A stretch of DNA of 64,000 bases from JAAYLC01 sp964636665 (GTDB lineage: Bacteria; Bacteroidota; Bacteroidia; Flavobacteriales; Flavobacteriaceae): positions 1 to 64,000 of the forward strand of contig CAZWVT010000005.1 in assembly GCA_964636665.1 (NCBI GenBank), written 5' to 3'. This document shows, piece after piece, positions 27,431 to 35,044 of this stretch. The stretch's first letter is position 1; every line of letters begins with the position of its first letter. The notes beneath the pieces are model-generated. The model searched no databases. It was not told where the DNA came from and worked only from the letters and a program-made list of their open reading frames with translations. The position numbers and the translations under genes are program-made.

Positions 27431-28303
27431 ATGAATACAACACTACCTAAGCAAGAGAAACAAACCGGGAAACCAAAATGGCTTCGGGTTAAGTTACCCA
27501 GCGGAAAGAAATATACCGATTTAAGAAATCTGGTAAACAAATACGAATTAAACACGATTTGCACCTCAGGAAGTTGCCCAAATATGGGTGAATGCTGGAC
27601 AGAAGGAACAGCTACATTTATGATTTTAGGAAATATCTGTACGCGTTCTTGTGGATTTTGCGGTGTTAAAACCGGACGTCCGGAACAAGTGGCTTGGGAT
27701 GAACCGGAAAAAGTAGCCCGCTCAATCAAAATAATGCAGATTAAACACGCAGTTATCACCTCGGTAGATCGCGATGATTTACAAGACATGGGTTCTATTA
27801 TTTGGGCTGAAACTGTTAAGGCCATCCGTCGCATGAATCCTGATACCACGCTCGAAACCCTTATTCCCGATTTTCAAGGTGTAGAAAGAAACATTGACCG
27901 AATTATCGAAGTTCAACCCGAAGTTGTCAGTCACAATATGGAAACCGTAAAACGACTGACTCGTGAAGTTCGCATTCAGGCAAAATACGAACGCAGTCTT
28001 GAAGTATTGGATTATTTAAAAAAATCCGGTGTCCGACGTACCAAGAGCGGTATTATGTTAGGTCTTGGCGAACGAGAAGATGAAGTTGTAAAAACAATGG
28101 AAGATTTGCGAAATGTAGGATTGGATATTGTAACCATCGGTCAGTACCTGCGACCTTCAAAAAATCACCTTCCCGTAAAAGATTTTATTTCTCCGGAACA
28201 ATTTAAAAAATACGAAACCATCGGATTGAAAATGGGTTTCCGACATGTAGAAAGCGGTCCTCTTGTTCGTTCTTCATACAAAGCGCAAAAACATCTGACT
28301 TAG
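27431..28303 (+). CDS. lipA: Lipoyl synthase
   Basis: This 290-residue radical SAM enzyme inserts two sulfurs into octanoyl groups on 2-oxoacid dehydrogenases and the glycine cleavage H protein. Both clusters are seen: the auxiliary 4Fe-4S Cys set CTSGSCPNMGEC (C44, C49, C55) and the radical SAM CTRSCGFC (C70, C74, C77). The C-terminal Ser ligand region GPLVRSSYKA is present. The length is normal. I used the ATG at 27431, since the TTG three codons upstream overlaps the -7 element. It is followed by gap at a 10-bp spacing. Confidence 0.97.
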   Translation: MNTTLPKQEKQTGKPKWLRVKLPSGKKYTDLRNLVNKYELNTICTSGSCPNMGECWTEGTATFMILGNICTRSCGFCGVKTGRPEQVAWDEPEKVARSIKIMQIKHAVITSVDRDDLQDMGSIIWAETVKAIRRMNPDTTLETLIPDFQGVERNIDRIIEVQPEVVSHNMETVKRLTREVRIQAKYERSLEVLDYLKKSGVRRTKSGIMLGLGEREDEVVKTMEDLRNVGLDIVTIGQYLRPSKNHLPVKDFISPEQFKKYETIGLKMGFRHVESGPLVRSSYKAQKHLT

Positions 28304-28313
28304 TTATCCGATT

Positions 28314-29309
28314 ATGAAAAAAATAAAGATAGGGATTAACGGTTTCGGCAGAATCGGACGAAGTCTTTTTCGATTATTACACAATCATCCTGCGATTGAG
28401 GTTGTTCATATTAATGATTTGGCAGATTCGCGCACGTTAAGTCATCTTTTAAAATATGACAGCGTTCATGGTATTTTTAATGCTGATGTCGGATTTCTCT
28501 CTAATGCGATTATTGTAAATAATAAGGAGATAGTTTTCAGTTCGGAAAAAGAAATCGGTAATATTCCTTGGCCTTCCTTGGATGTTGTTATTGAAGCTAC
28601 CGGAAAGTTTAAACACAAAACACAACTAAAACAACATCTTCAAAAAGGAGTTGAAAAAGTTATCTTATCTGTGCCACCGGCTGAAGATAACATAAAAACC
28701 ATTGTTTTAGGAGTTAATGAAGAACTCATTTCGCCCGACGACAATATTATTTCAAATGCCTCCTGCACAACGAATAATGCAGCTCCCGTTTTAAAAATTA
28801 TTCACGAATTATGCACTGTGGAACAAGCCTATATCACTACAGTTCATTCCTATACTACCGATCAAAGCCTGCACGATCAGCCGCATCGCGATTTACGGAG
28901 AGCACGAGCGGCAGGACAATCAATTATTCCGACAACTACCGGTGCTGCCAAAGCATTGACTAAAATTTTTCCCGATTTAGCCAATGTAATCGGCGGTGCA
29001 GGAATTCGTGTTCCGGTTCCGAATGGCTCTCTTTCCGACATTACTTTAAACGTAAAAAAGGAAACTTCGATTGAAGAAATTAATCAGGCATTTAAGACTG
29101 CTTCAGAGACTTCAATGAAGGGAATCCTACAATATATGGATATTCCTTTAGTGTCTGTCGATATTGTAGGAAATACACATTCATGCATTTTCGACTCGGA
29201 AATGACATCCGTAATTGGAAAAATGGTGAAAGTTATCGCTTGGTACGACAATGAGTACGGCTACGCTTCGAGAATTATTGATTTAATCGAAAAAATAGCC
29301 AGGAAATAG
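28314..29309 (+). CDS. gap: Glyceraldehyde-3-phosphate dehydrogenase
   Basis: This 331-residue type I GAPDH oxidises glyceraldehyde-3-phosphate to 1,3-bisphosphoglycerate. The NAD-binding GINGFGRIGRSLF (residues 5-17) is followed by HINDL, whose Asp favours NAD over NADP. The catalytic Cys is C151 in ASCTTNNAAP, and the C-terminal WYDNEYGYASR motif is intact. It is co-transcribed with lipA (10 bp apart). Flavobacteria often have more than one gap gene, so this may be a glycolytic or gluconeogenic paralogue. Confidence 0.95.
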   Translation: MKKIKIGINGFGRIGRSLFRLLHNHPAIEVVHINDLADSRTLSHLLKYDSVHGIFNADVGFLSNAIIVNNKEIVFSSEKEIGNIPWPSLDVVIEATGKFKHKTQLKQHLQKGVEKVILSVPPAEDNIKTIVLGVNEELISPDDNIISNASCTTNNAAPVLKIIHELCTVEQAYITTVHSYTTDQSLHDQPHRDLRRARAAGQSIIPTTTGAAKALTKIFPDLANVIGGAGIRVPVPNGSLSDITLNVKKETSIEEINQAFKTASETSMKGILQYMDIPLVSVDIVGNTHSCIFDSEMTSVIGKMVKVIAWYDNEYGYASRIIDLIEKIARK

Positions 29310-29330
29310 CAATAAATATTTTTTTTTAAA

Positions 29331-29933
29331 TTAGACCGTTACTGATTCTTTAATACATTCGACCAAATCTTTTACAATTGCTTTTCCTTTATCCTTATTA
29401 TACCACACTTGAATTTGCTCTCTAAAGGTCTCGTCTAAAGCACCATGAGTTTCTTTATAATCTGTCACCAATTGCGTAGCCTCTTTTGAGCGCGGCCCCC
29501 AAGTTGACAATACCGAGTAGTTTTCATCCAATATGATTAACTTGGGAATTGAACGTGTACCATTGGTTAAAAATTTATCCATCAGTTCAAGATTTTCATC
29601 ACGAAGGACAATTTTCAATATTATTTTGGGCGATAGCTGCGCAATTTTACTCAAAAAAGGGAGTGTCTGTGCTGCATCGCCACACCACGGTTCGCTGATG
29701 ACCAACCAGGTCTGAGGTTGTTCTATATTTTTAAAAATAGTTGCTGAGGTTTCATCAATTACGGCGGTCTTGTCTAATCGTTTAGAACGGCTGTAATTCA
29801 ATTTGGTATAACTGACTTTTTCTTCCGTGTGTTCTCCTGTGGTTTTATTTTCAGCCACTAATTGTGGTATTAATGCATTATATTGAGCATAATCCATAGC
29901 CTTGGCTACAGCATTTTTTAATAATGTTGTCAT
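29331..29933 (-). CDS. Thioredoxin-like protein with single active-site Cys
   Basis: This 200-residue cytoplasmic protein has a thioredoxin-like core (about residues 55-165): WLVISEPWCGDAAQTLPFL around C84, then KIILKIVLRDENLELMDKF and a cis-Pro motif SIPKLIILD. The usual CxxC is CGDA, so the second Cys is missing and ordinary dithiol exchange is not possible. No signal peptide is present. Members of this group are widespread and functionally unassigned. It is convergent with gap, with a T-rich 21-bp gap, and has a -7 match upstream. Confidence 0.85.
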   Translation of the reverse strand: MTTLLKNAVAKAMDYAQYNALIPQLVAENKTTGEHTEEKVSYTKLNYSRSKRLDKTAVIDETSATIFKNIEQPQTWLVISEPWCGDAAQTLPFLSKIAQLSPKIILKIVLRDENLELMDKFLTNGTRSIPKLIILDENYSVLSTWGPRSKEATQLVTDYKETHGALDETFREQIQVWYNKDKGKAIVKDLVECIKESVTV

Positions 29934-29955
29934 TTTAAACTATTTATAATCAAGA

Positions 29956-29963
29956 CAAATTTA
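29956..29963 (-). promoter_or_regulatory. -7 element of the thioredoxin-like gene
   Basis: On the minus strand this reads TAAATTTG, matching TAnnTTTG, 22 nt before the ATG at 29933. A weak TTG-like -33 is 16 nt farther upstream. Confidence 0.4.
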
Positions 29964-30106
29964 TCGCTTTTATTTATTACAAGTTATGAGCATTGTCATA
30001 AATAGAACAAATTAAATTATTTAAAAAACAAAAACAGTCTTTGATGTTTTTCAGAATTAATTTTAGCTGAAAATGTAATGGCGGAAAGTTAAAAATAAAA
30101 AACCTC
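29964..30106. other. Rest of the non-coding stretch 29934-30313
   Basis: Nothing coding is seen in the 380 bp between the thioredoxin-like gene and the small sorting-tail gene. Apart from the promoter at 29956-29963 and the four hairpins listed separately, the DNA is AT-rich and without recognisable tRNA, riboswitch or repeated units. Confidence 0.5.
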
Positions 30107-30133
30107 ACAATCAGTAGGAATGCAAGGTTTTCT
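30107..30133 (-). terminator. Distal hairpin 4 downstream of the small sorting-tail gene
   Basis: On the minus strand, an 11-bp stem with two G-T wobbles (AAAACCTTGCA with TGTGAGGTTTT) is followed by TTTTTATTTTT. It looks like an intrinsic terminator, and is the most distal of four hairpins in this non-coding stretch. Confidence 0.5.
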
Positions 30134-30152
30134 CAAATTAAATTATTATTTT

Positions 30153-30178
30153 AAAAAGGAAGATTTGAACGTCTTCCT
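30153..30178 (-). terminator. Distal hairpin 3 downstream of the small sorting-tail gene
   Basis: A perfect 7-bp stem AGGAAGA/TCTTCCT (30157-30163 with 30172-30178, 8-nt loop) is followed on the minus strand by a T-run. On the plus strand it is followed by CCTTTTATATTTT, so it may work both ways. Confidence 0.6.
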
Positions 30179-30244
30179 CCTTTTATATTTTACATGATTA
30201 AAGCAATGATATTTTTAAAATCGACAGCTAATAAAAGCCATGAA

Positions 30245-30267
30245 GAAAAGCAACCAGTTACGGTTGC
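30245..30267 (-). terminator. Distal hairpin 2 downstream of the small sorting-tail gene
   Basis: A 6-bp stem GCAACC/GGTTGC (30250-30255 with 30262-30267, 6-nt loop) is followed on the minus strand by TTTTCTT. It is shorter and weaker than its neighbours. Confidence 0.45.
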
Positions 30268-30282
30268 TGTTAATTTCATACA

Positions 30283-30306
30283 TTAAAAACTTACGTGACG
30301 TAAGTT
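30283..30306 (-). terminator. Proximal terminator of the small sorting-tail gene
   Basis: A near-perfect palindrome (AACTTACG at 30288-30295 with CGTAAGTT at 30299-30306, 3-nt loop) is followed on the minus strand by TTTTT. It starts 7 nt after the stop codon at 30314. Confidence 0.75.
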
Positions 30307-30313
30307 GAAAATA

Positions 30314-30514
30314 TTATTTTTTCTTAAGTGTCTTTCTTATTCCAAGAGCGCCACCAATAGCCAATCCTAATGCTAACAACATGTTAATTGGAGCATCACT
30401 AGGTCCTGAAGGATCATTACCTCCTGGAAGATCAATTTGGGCATACGCAGAAACCCCTACCACGAGGAATACTACAAAAAACAATGCTACGTGTTTAAAA
30501 TAATTCATTTTCAT
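30314..30514 (-). CDS. Small exported protein with PID-CTERM-like sorting tail
   Basis: This 66-residue protein has an N-terminal Sec signal (MKMNYFKHVALFFVVFLVVGVSAYAQ), a very short Gly/Pro/Asp-rich mature part (IDLPGGNDPSGPSDAP), and a C-terminal tail made of a PIN motif, a Gly/Ala-rich membrane helix and a basic end (RKTLKKK). This three-part layout matches short Bacteroidota proteins with a PID-CTERM-type sorting signal; here the D of PID is replaced by N. Its mature domain is almost nothing but linker. The ATG at 30514 was chosen, because a strong promoter and predicted transcript start lie at 30569-30607, excluding the longer frame. Nearest downstream elements are four terminator-like hairpins. 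Its function is unknown. Confidence 0.72.
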   Translation of the reverse strand: MKMNYFKHVALFFVVFLVVGVSAYAQIDLPGGNDPSGPSDAPINMLLALGLAIGGALGIRKTLKKK

Positions 30515-30555
30515 GTCTTGTACTTTTATAATTCGGTTTATCAGTTGAAATTTAC

Positions 30556-30568
30556 AGTTTCGTAAACT
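30556..30568 (-). promoter_or_regulatory. 5'-end stem-loop of the small sorting-tail mRNA
   Basis: AGTTT/AAACT (30556-30560 with 30564-30568, 3-nt loop) falls right after the predicted transcription start of the minus-strand gene. A hairpin at the very 5' end can protect a message from decay; that role is an inference. Confidence 0.35.
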
Positions 30569-30574
30569 ATGAAG

Positions 30575-30607
30575 CAAACATACAATTTTTTTCTCTATAG
30601 TTACAAA
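30575..30607 (-). promoter_or_regulatory. Promoter of the small sorting-tail gene
   Basis: On the minus strand, TTTG (30604-30607) is separated by 21 nt from TATGTTTG (30575-30582). Both match the Bacteroidota -33/-7 consensus. It is one of the two best complete promoters in the window and suggests strong expression. Confidence 0.65.
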
Positions 30608-30703
30608 AGTTTTTATAAAAAATAATAATATTAATATAAACCAACCTAACGCTATCTCCTTTTTAGTTATAGTAAATTTTATCTAAGATTTTACTTTTAG
30701 AGG

Positions 30704-32143
30704 TTAAAACGTTACCACCAAATTTGCTGTAATCCCCGTACTTTTNNNNNNNNNNNNNNNNNNNNNNNNNNNNNNNNNNNNNNNNNNNNNNNNNNNNNNN
30801 NNNNNNNNNNNNNNNNNNNNNNNNNNNNNNNNNNNNNNNNNNNNNATATCGCCTTCACTTCCTAAAATCCCTCCTTTTGAAACACTCTTATCGATGATAA
30901 CATCCTGAAATGAAAGTACGGTACTCCATCTTGAGTTCCATCGGTTTTTAACTTCTATATTTACATCTCGGAAATAGCGCGGTCCTTTTCCTATAAACTT
31001 GACGTCGTAAGTTTGTTCCTCGCTATTGAAATCAGCTTCAACTCCTGACCAGTAAGAGAAATTTCCGGCTATTTTTGTACCTACTTTCCCTAATGCGGAT
31101 TCCCTGTCAAAAGTGTAATAAACATCGAATTGCATACCGACTTCTCCCACGCGTTGTTCATATTCGTCAAAAATTAATCTCGGCTGCGAATTATACACAT
31201 AGATATTGGAAAGCATATAATCGTGTTGTTTGGTTATTGCCGGAACGTAATTTAGCAATTGCTCATTGTATTGATTTCCTTCCGCATACCGATTTGCATA
31301 GAAAGAGAAATTCTCCAATCTGCGGAATGTTGTATTGATTCCCAATCCGCTTCGTGCATATCCTAAATTCACCAATAGCGCAGTTCCGTCAAATAATTGT
31401 GGAGAACTTACAAAACCATCTGTCACAATCACATCCGGATCTTTGGCTACCGCTTCGATTCCTCCGTATAAATTGTTGTACATTAAATCCAATCTTCCTG
31501 AATAAGCGTTGACTGTAGAAGGAATGCTGTCACTGTTTTGACTCGCTTGGTAACGACCAACATAACTGGCACCAAATCTGACATCCACAGTTTGAAAATT
31601 TAAAAGATCACTTAAATAAACATTGGCATCCAAACCTTGTGTAACGCCTTCAGAAACATCAAATCCGTGACGTGTTTGCCCGTACACTCCCGTTAAATCA
31701 AAGGTAGCAGATGGTGTGTATTTTACACGAATCCCTTTTAATGCATTATTAATTCCCAATTGTCGGTCTTCCCATGAACGAAGAATAAGACCGCTTCCAA
31801 ATTGCTCATAAAAATATCCTCCGGTAACATCCAAAGATTCATTTTTATAATTCAAATAATACGTTCCAATTCCGTTTTGATTATCCCACGTAGGCGAATA
31901 TCCATAAAGTGCCAATGGCAAATAGGATTCATATTGAATTCCGGCTGTAAAATCTCCGAGGCTATAATTAAGTTGAAGGTAATTATTTGCTCGAAATTGT
32001 TCGTCGGGAGCAGGAAAATCAAATTTTTCATCATCCAACAACCATTGCGAATTGGATTCCAATCCGCCAAAAAAATATCCGGTTTCTTGAGCAACGACCA
32101 TACCGCTGACAAGAATTAAAACACTCAAAAATAACTTTTTCAT
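30704..32143 (-). CDS. DUF6029 family outer-membrane protein (interrupted by assembly gap)
   Basis: This protein of about 479 residues has a signal peptide (MKKLFLSVLILVSGMVVAQ) and a series of amphipathic, aromatic-rich strands with Asn/Tyr turns. It ends in NLVVTF, a C-terminal Phe typical of outer-membrane beta-barrels. The opening FFGGLESNSQWLLDDE and FRANNYLQLNYSLG fit the DUF6029 family of Bacteroidota, whose function is unknown. Exactly 100 N (30746-30845) interrupt residues about 433-466. The frame matches on both sides, but the gap size is a placeholder and the true length is uncertain. It lies 23 bp downstream of the TlpA gene, with Omp28 divergent beyond. Confidence 0.8.
   Translation of the reverse strand: MKKLFLSVLILVSGMVVAQETGYFFGGLESNSQWLLDDEKFDFPAPDEQFRANNYLQLNYSLGDFTAGIQYESYLPLALYGYSPTWDNQNGIGTYYLNYKNESLDVTGGYFYEQFGSGLILRSWEDRQLGINNALKGIRVKYTPSATFDLTGVYGQTRHGFDVSEGVTQGLDANVYLSDLLNFQTVDVRFGASYVGRYQASQNSDSIPSTVNAYSGRLDLMYNNLYGGIEAVAKDPDVIVTDGFVSSPQLFDGTALLVNLGYARSGLGINTTFRRLENFSFYANRYAEGNQYNEQLLNYVPAITKQHDYMLSNIYVYNSQPRLIFDEYEQRVGEVGMQFDVYYTFDRESALGKVGTKIAGNFSYWSGVEADFNSEEQTYDVKFIGKGPRYFRDVNIEVKNRWNSRWSTVLSFQDVIIDKSVSKGGILGSEGDXXXXXXXXXXXXXXXXXXXXXXXXXXXXXXXXXXKSTGITANLVVTF
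30746..30845. other. Assembly gap of 100 N
   Basis: A run of exactly 100 N marks a scaffold join of unknown size within the C-terminal part of the DUF6029 gene. Confidence 0.99.
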
Positions 32144-32166
32144 TAAAAGAATATTGAGAAGAGAAA

Positions 32167-32649
32167 TTAATTAGAAAATTCTTTAATCTTTTCGTAGAGC
32201 GCAAATTCTGCACCCGGGCTGTATCCCGAATGGCGATACACTATTTTATTGTCCTTGACCAACAATGTCATAGGAACAGTTGCAGCTCCAACGGCACGTT
32301 TAAAATCGTGATTTGTATCCAAAAGAACTGTGTAATCCCATCCTTTCCCATTAACCAAAGGTCTTACGCGTCTCAAAGTTCTTGAATCATCTACAGAAAC
32401 TGCATAGAGCTTGACATTCGTTTCTGCTTGCCAATCTTCATAAACTTCATTGATGGCATCCAATTCCTTTAAACAAGGAACGCACCAAGTTGCCCATAAA
32501 GAAATAATCGTTACGGCATCATCGCTTCCCATGTCTTGCGAATTAAAAGTTTTTCCATCCAAGGTTTGTAAATCGATGCGAGGAACGTCATTTTGTCCTA
32601 AAACAACTGCAGAACAAAACAGAAAACTTAAAAATATTATTTTTTTCAT
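32167..32649 (-). CDS. TlpA family periplasmic thioredoxin
   Basis: This 160-residue protein has a Sec signal peptide (residues 1-19, ending VVLGQ) and a TlpA/ResA-like thioredoxin fold with the active site LWATWCVPCLKE (C56, C59) and a downstream cis-Pro near VPMTLLV. It would reduce or shuffle disulfides in the periplasm. It is the upstream partner of DUF6029 (23 bp gap, same strand) and divergent from the CGFC-containing Omp28 gene. The arrangement suggests a shared thiol-linked envelope function; the substrate is not known. Confidence 0.92.
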   Translation of the reverse strand: MKKIIFLSFLFCSAVVLGQNDVPRIDLQTLDGKTFNSQDMGSDDAVTIISLWATWCVPCLKELDAINEVYEDWQAETNVKLYAVSVDDSRTLRRVRPLVNGKGWDYTVLLDTNHDFKRAVGAATVPMTLLVKDNKIVYRHSGYSPGAEFALYEKIKEFSN

Positions 32650-32786
32650 AAGGGATATAATTACATTTTAAAGCAATATTAAGTTTTTTAAATATATTTC
32701 AGGGCTTCTAAAGAATGATTTTTTAAAAATCATACGGTTCATTATTTTCGTTTTATCTTAGCAATCTATTCTAAAAAAATATTAAA

Positions 32787-34079
32787 ATGAAATCGTCAAG
32801 TAAATTTTTACTTCTATTTATTATAATACTAAGCTTCTCGTGTAGCCGTAAAGAAGACCCGATTAACATCAATTCCCAACTTTCAATTGAGTTAAAAAGC
32901 GATGTTAGTTCTTCCAATTCAGAATTGATTGGAATGAATACAACTGTTGTTTTTACAGTTGAAGGAAGTGATGGCGAAGATTACACCAACGAATCTATAA
33001 TACTGATTGATAATGAAGAGATTTCAGGAAACACTTATTATTTTGAAAATCCGGGCGTGTATGTAGCCAAAGCGATTTATGAAAACATAACGAGTAACGA
33101 GATTTCTTTTGAAGTTCTTGAACCGGATACCTATACATTGACGATTGATTTTCCCAAAGCATTGAGAAATCAGCCCATTAATTTTGGATTGATTAATGAT
33201 CAAGGCGTAAATGTATCTGATGAAGCTGTTTTTTTCGTAAATGGAAATGAAATAGAAGGAAATGTTTTTTCATCATCCGTAGAAGCTGAATATGAAGTAT
33301 ATGCATCGTATGTTATAAATAATAAAAGCTATTTGAGTGATATTGAAAACTTTGAAACATTCATCCCAAAAAGGAAAGTAGTCGTAGAAGATTATACCGG
33401 CACTTGGTGCGGATTTTGTCCTGCCGTTGCTGTAGCTATTGACGAGTTACGTGCTGTTACAGATGATGTGGCGGTGGTAGCGATTCACAAATCATCTTCT
33501 TCTATTCCCGATCCGTTGAATTTTGACCGAATTTCAGAACTTCAAGATATGTTTGATGTCGATAACGGATTTCCAAAAGCGCAAATTAATCGAACGGTTC
33601 CTTGGCCAAGACCTTATGATTTGGGGCAGGCAACTTCGATGGCAGGGCAAAACACCGATGTTTCAATTGCAATAAACTCCAGATTAAACGGCGACAATCT
33701 TTCGGTTGCTGTCGATGTAATTTATGAAAACGGATCCAATCAAGGAGATAAATTAGTTGTTTATCTTCTGGAAAACGGCGTAGTTTCACCGCAAGCAAAT
33801 TATTACGACCAAACTCCGGGACATCCTTATGAAGGAAAAGGAAATCCGATTGAAAATTACGTTCACAACGACGGACTCAGAAATTCGCTTTCCAATCTTT
33901 TTGGAGATGCCATTCCCAACTTACCAGCTTTTGAAGTGTATAGCAAAACATACAACTTTACTGTTCCTTCACACTATGTTGGCGAAAATCTCAGCTTTGT
34001 CATCATGGTTGTAGATTCTGAAAACAATGCTAAAAATGCACAATACGCCAAGATTAATGAAAGCAAAAACTATGAATAA
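32787..34079 (+). CDS. Omp28-related outer membrane lipoprotein
   Basis: This 430-residue lipoprotein starts with a lipoprotein signal (LLFIIILSFSCSRKE, lipid Cys C19). Two Ig-like beta segments (about residues 25-190) precede an Omp28/thioredoxin-like domain opened by EDYTGTWCGFCPAVAVAI (C208, C211). The family is named after a Porphyromonas gingivalis surface protein; the CGFC pair suggests redox activity. The domain continues with a conserved FPKAQINR region near 263. It is divergent from the TlpA-DUF6029 pair and ends at a strong bidirectional terminator. Confidence 0.9.
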   Translation: MKSSSKFLLLFIIILSFSCSRKEDPININSQLSIELKSDVSSSNSELIGMNTTVVFTVEGSDGEDYTNESIILIDNEEISGNTYYFENPGVYVAKAIYENITSNEISFEVLEPDTYTLTIDFPKALRNQPINFGLINDQGVNVSDEAVFFVNGNEIEGNVFSSSVEAEYEVYASYVINNKSYLSDIENFETFIPKRKVVVEDYTGTWCGFCPAVAVAIDELRAVTDDVAVVAIHKSSSSIPDPLNFDRISELQDMFDVDNGFPKAQINRTVPWPRPYDLGQATSMAGQNTDVSIAINSRLNGDNLSVAVDVIYENGSNQGDKLVVYLLENGVVSPQANYYDQTPGHPYEGKGNPIENYVHNDGLRNSLSNLFGDAIPNLPAFEVYSKTYNFTVPSHYVGENLSFVIMVVDSENNAKNAQYAKINESKNYE

Positions 34080-34100
34080 ACAATGAGTTTTTAAATTTAA

Positions 34101-34139
34101 AAGCCGTCTTAGTTTTTGATTAGGACGGCTTCTTTTTTT
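34101..34139. terminator. Bidirectional terminator between Omp28 and enoyl-CoA hydratase genes
   Basis: An 11-bp stem with one G-T wobble (34101-34111 with 34121-34131) is followed by CTTTTTTT on the plus strand; the minus side has a weaker T-rich tail. It lies between two convergent genes. Confidence 0.88.
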
Positions 34140-34143
34140 ATTC

Positions 34144-34896
34144 TTATTTGTATTTTTTCAAGACTTCTTTAGTGAAATCGGACAAGACAAGACGTCCTGA
34201 AATTTCAGCGCGTTGTGCTAACAATTCGTCCCAATCTTCGGTGCCGTTCCAAATCATTTTTTTAATTTCTTTCATCGCTTCCGGATTGTAGTTACACAAA
34301 TTTTCTGCAAAAGTTTGAATGGATTTATCCATCTCCTCTACAGAATCATACAGCGCACTGTAAAGCCCTTTTTGATGTGCCCATTCCGCACTGTAAAAGG
34401 TGTTTGCATCAATGGCAATTTGACTCATTCCGCTGATTCCAAGTTTACGTTCCACGGCAGGACCAACTACAAAAGGACCGATTCCGACATTCAATTCACT
34501 TAATTTGATAGCAGCAAATTTCGTTGCAAAACAATAATCCGTAGCAGAAGCCACACCTACTCCACCGCCAACAGCTTTTCCTTGAATCCGTCCGATAATG
34601 AATTTAGGACATTTTCTCATCGCATTGATTACATTGGCAAATCCGCTGAAGAATATGCGCCCGGTTTCAGCATCGTTTATATTTATCAGTTCGGTGAAAC
34701 TTGCTCCGGCACAAAAAGTCCGATCTCCGCCACTTTTTAAAATCACCACTTTTACACTTTCATCTTTCCCTGCTTTTGTGATTGTTTCGGCTAATTTGGC
34801 TAAAATATTGCCGGGCAAACTGTTGTGTGCAGGATGAAAAAATTCAATGGTTGCTATGCCGTTTTCATTCTTATAAGAAACGTAGGCTTCTGTCAT
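34144..34896 (-). CDS. Enoyl-CoA hydratase/isomerase family protein
   Basis: This 250-residue crotonase-fold protein most likely acts on a CoA thioester. The first oxyanion-hole segment is GDRTFCAGASFTEL (near 56-69) and the second is IQGKAVGGGVGVASATDYC (near 101-119). The Glu pair of classical hydratases is not obvious after the second motif, so the exact reaction (hydration, isomerisation or other) is open. I chose the ATG at 34896. A -7 element sits at 34925-34932, which leaves the longer frame starting at 34980 upstream of the transcript. No other fatty-acid gene is adjacent. Confidence 0.88.
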   Translation of the reverse strand: MTEAYVSYKNENGIATIEFFHPAHNSLPGNILAKLAETITKAGKDESVKVVILKSGGDRTFCAGASFTELININDAETGRIFFSGFANVINAMRKCPKFIIGRIQGKAVGGGVGVASATDYCFATKFAAIKLSELNVGIGPFVVGPAVERKLGISGMSQIAIDANTFYSAEWAHQKGLYSALYDSVEEMDKSIQTFAENLCNYNPEAMKEIKKMIWNGTEDWDELLAQRAEISGRLVLSDFTKEVLKKYK

Positions 34897-34924
34897 AATT
34901 CTAATTTTTTGAAGATATTTTTCA

Positions 34925-34932
34925 CAAAAATA
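34925..34932 (-). promoter_or_regulatory. -7 element of the enoyl-CoA hydratase-like gene
   Basis: On the minus strand this reads TATTTTTG, matching TAnnTTTG, 28 nt before the ATG at 34896. It supports the shorter start. Confidence 0.45.
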
Positions 34933-35019
34933 GTCTTTTTGAATGGGAAACATTCCTTCTGGTTTTATTGCTTTTCCCATAAACTAAAGAACAGAAACAA
35001 TTGGAATATTTTCCCGTCG

Positions 35020-35027
35020 TATCTTTG
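35020..35027 (+). promoter_or_regulatory. -7 element of the bile-acid-symporter-like gene
   Basis: TATCTTTG matches TAnnTTTG, 17 nt before the ATG at 35045. A TTGG at 35001-35004 is 15 nt upstream, shorter than the usual spacing. Confidence 0.45.
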
Positions 35028-35044
35028 TCCGATTATTTTATGCT

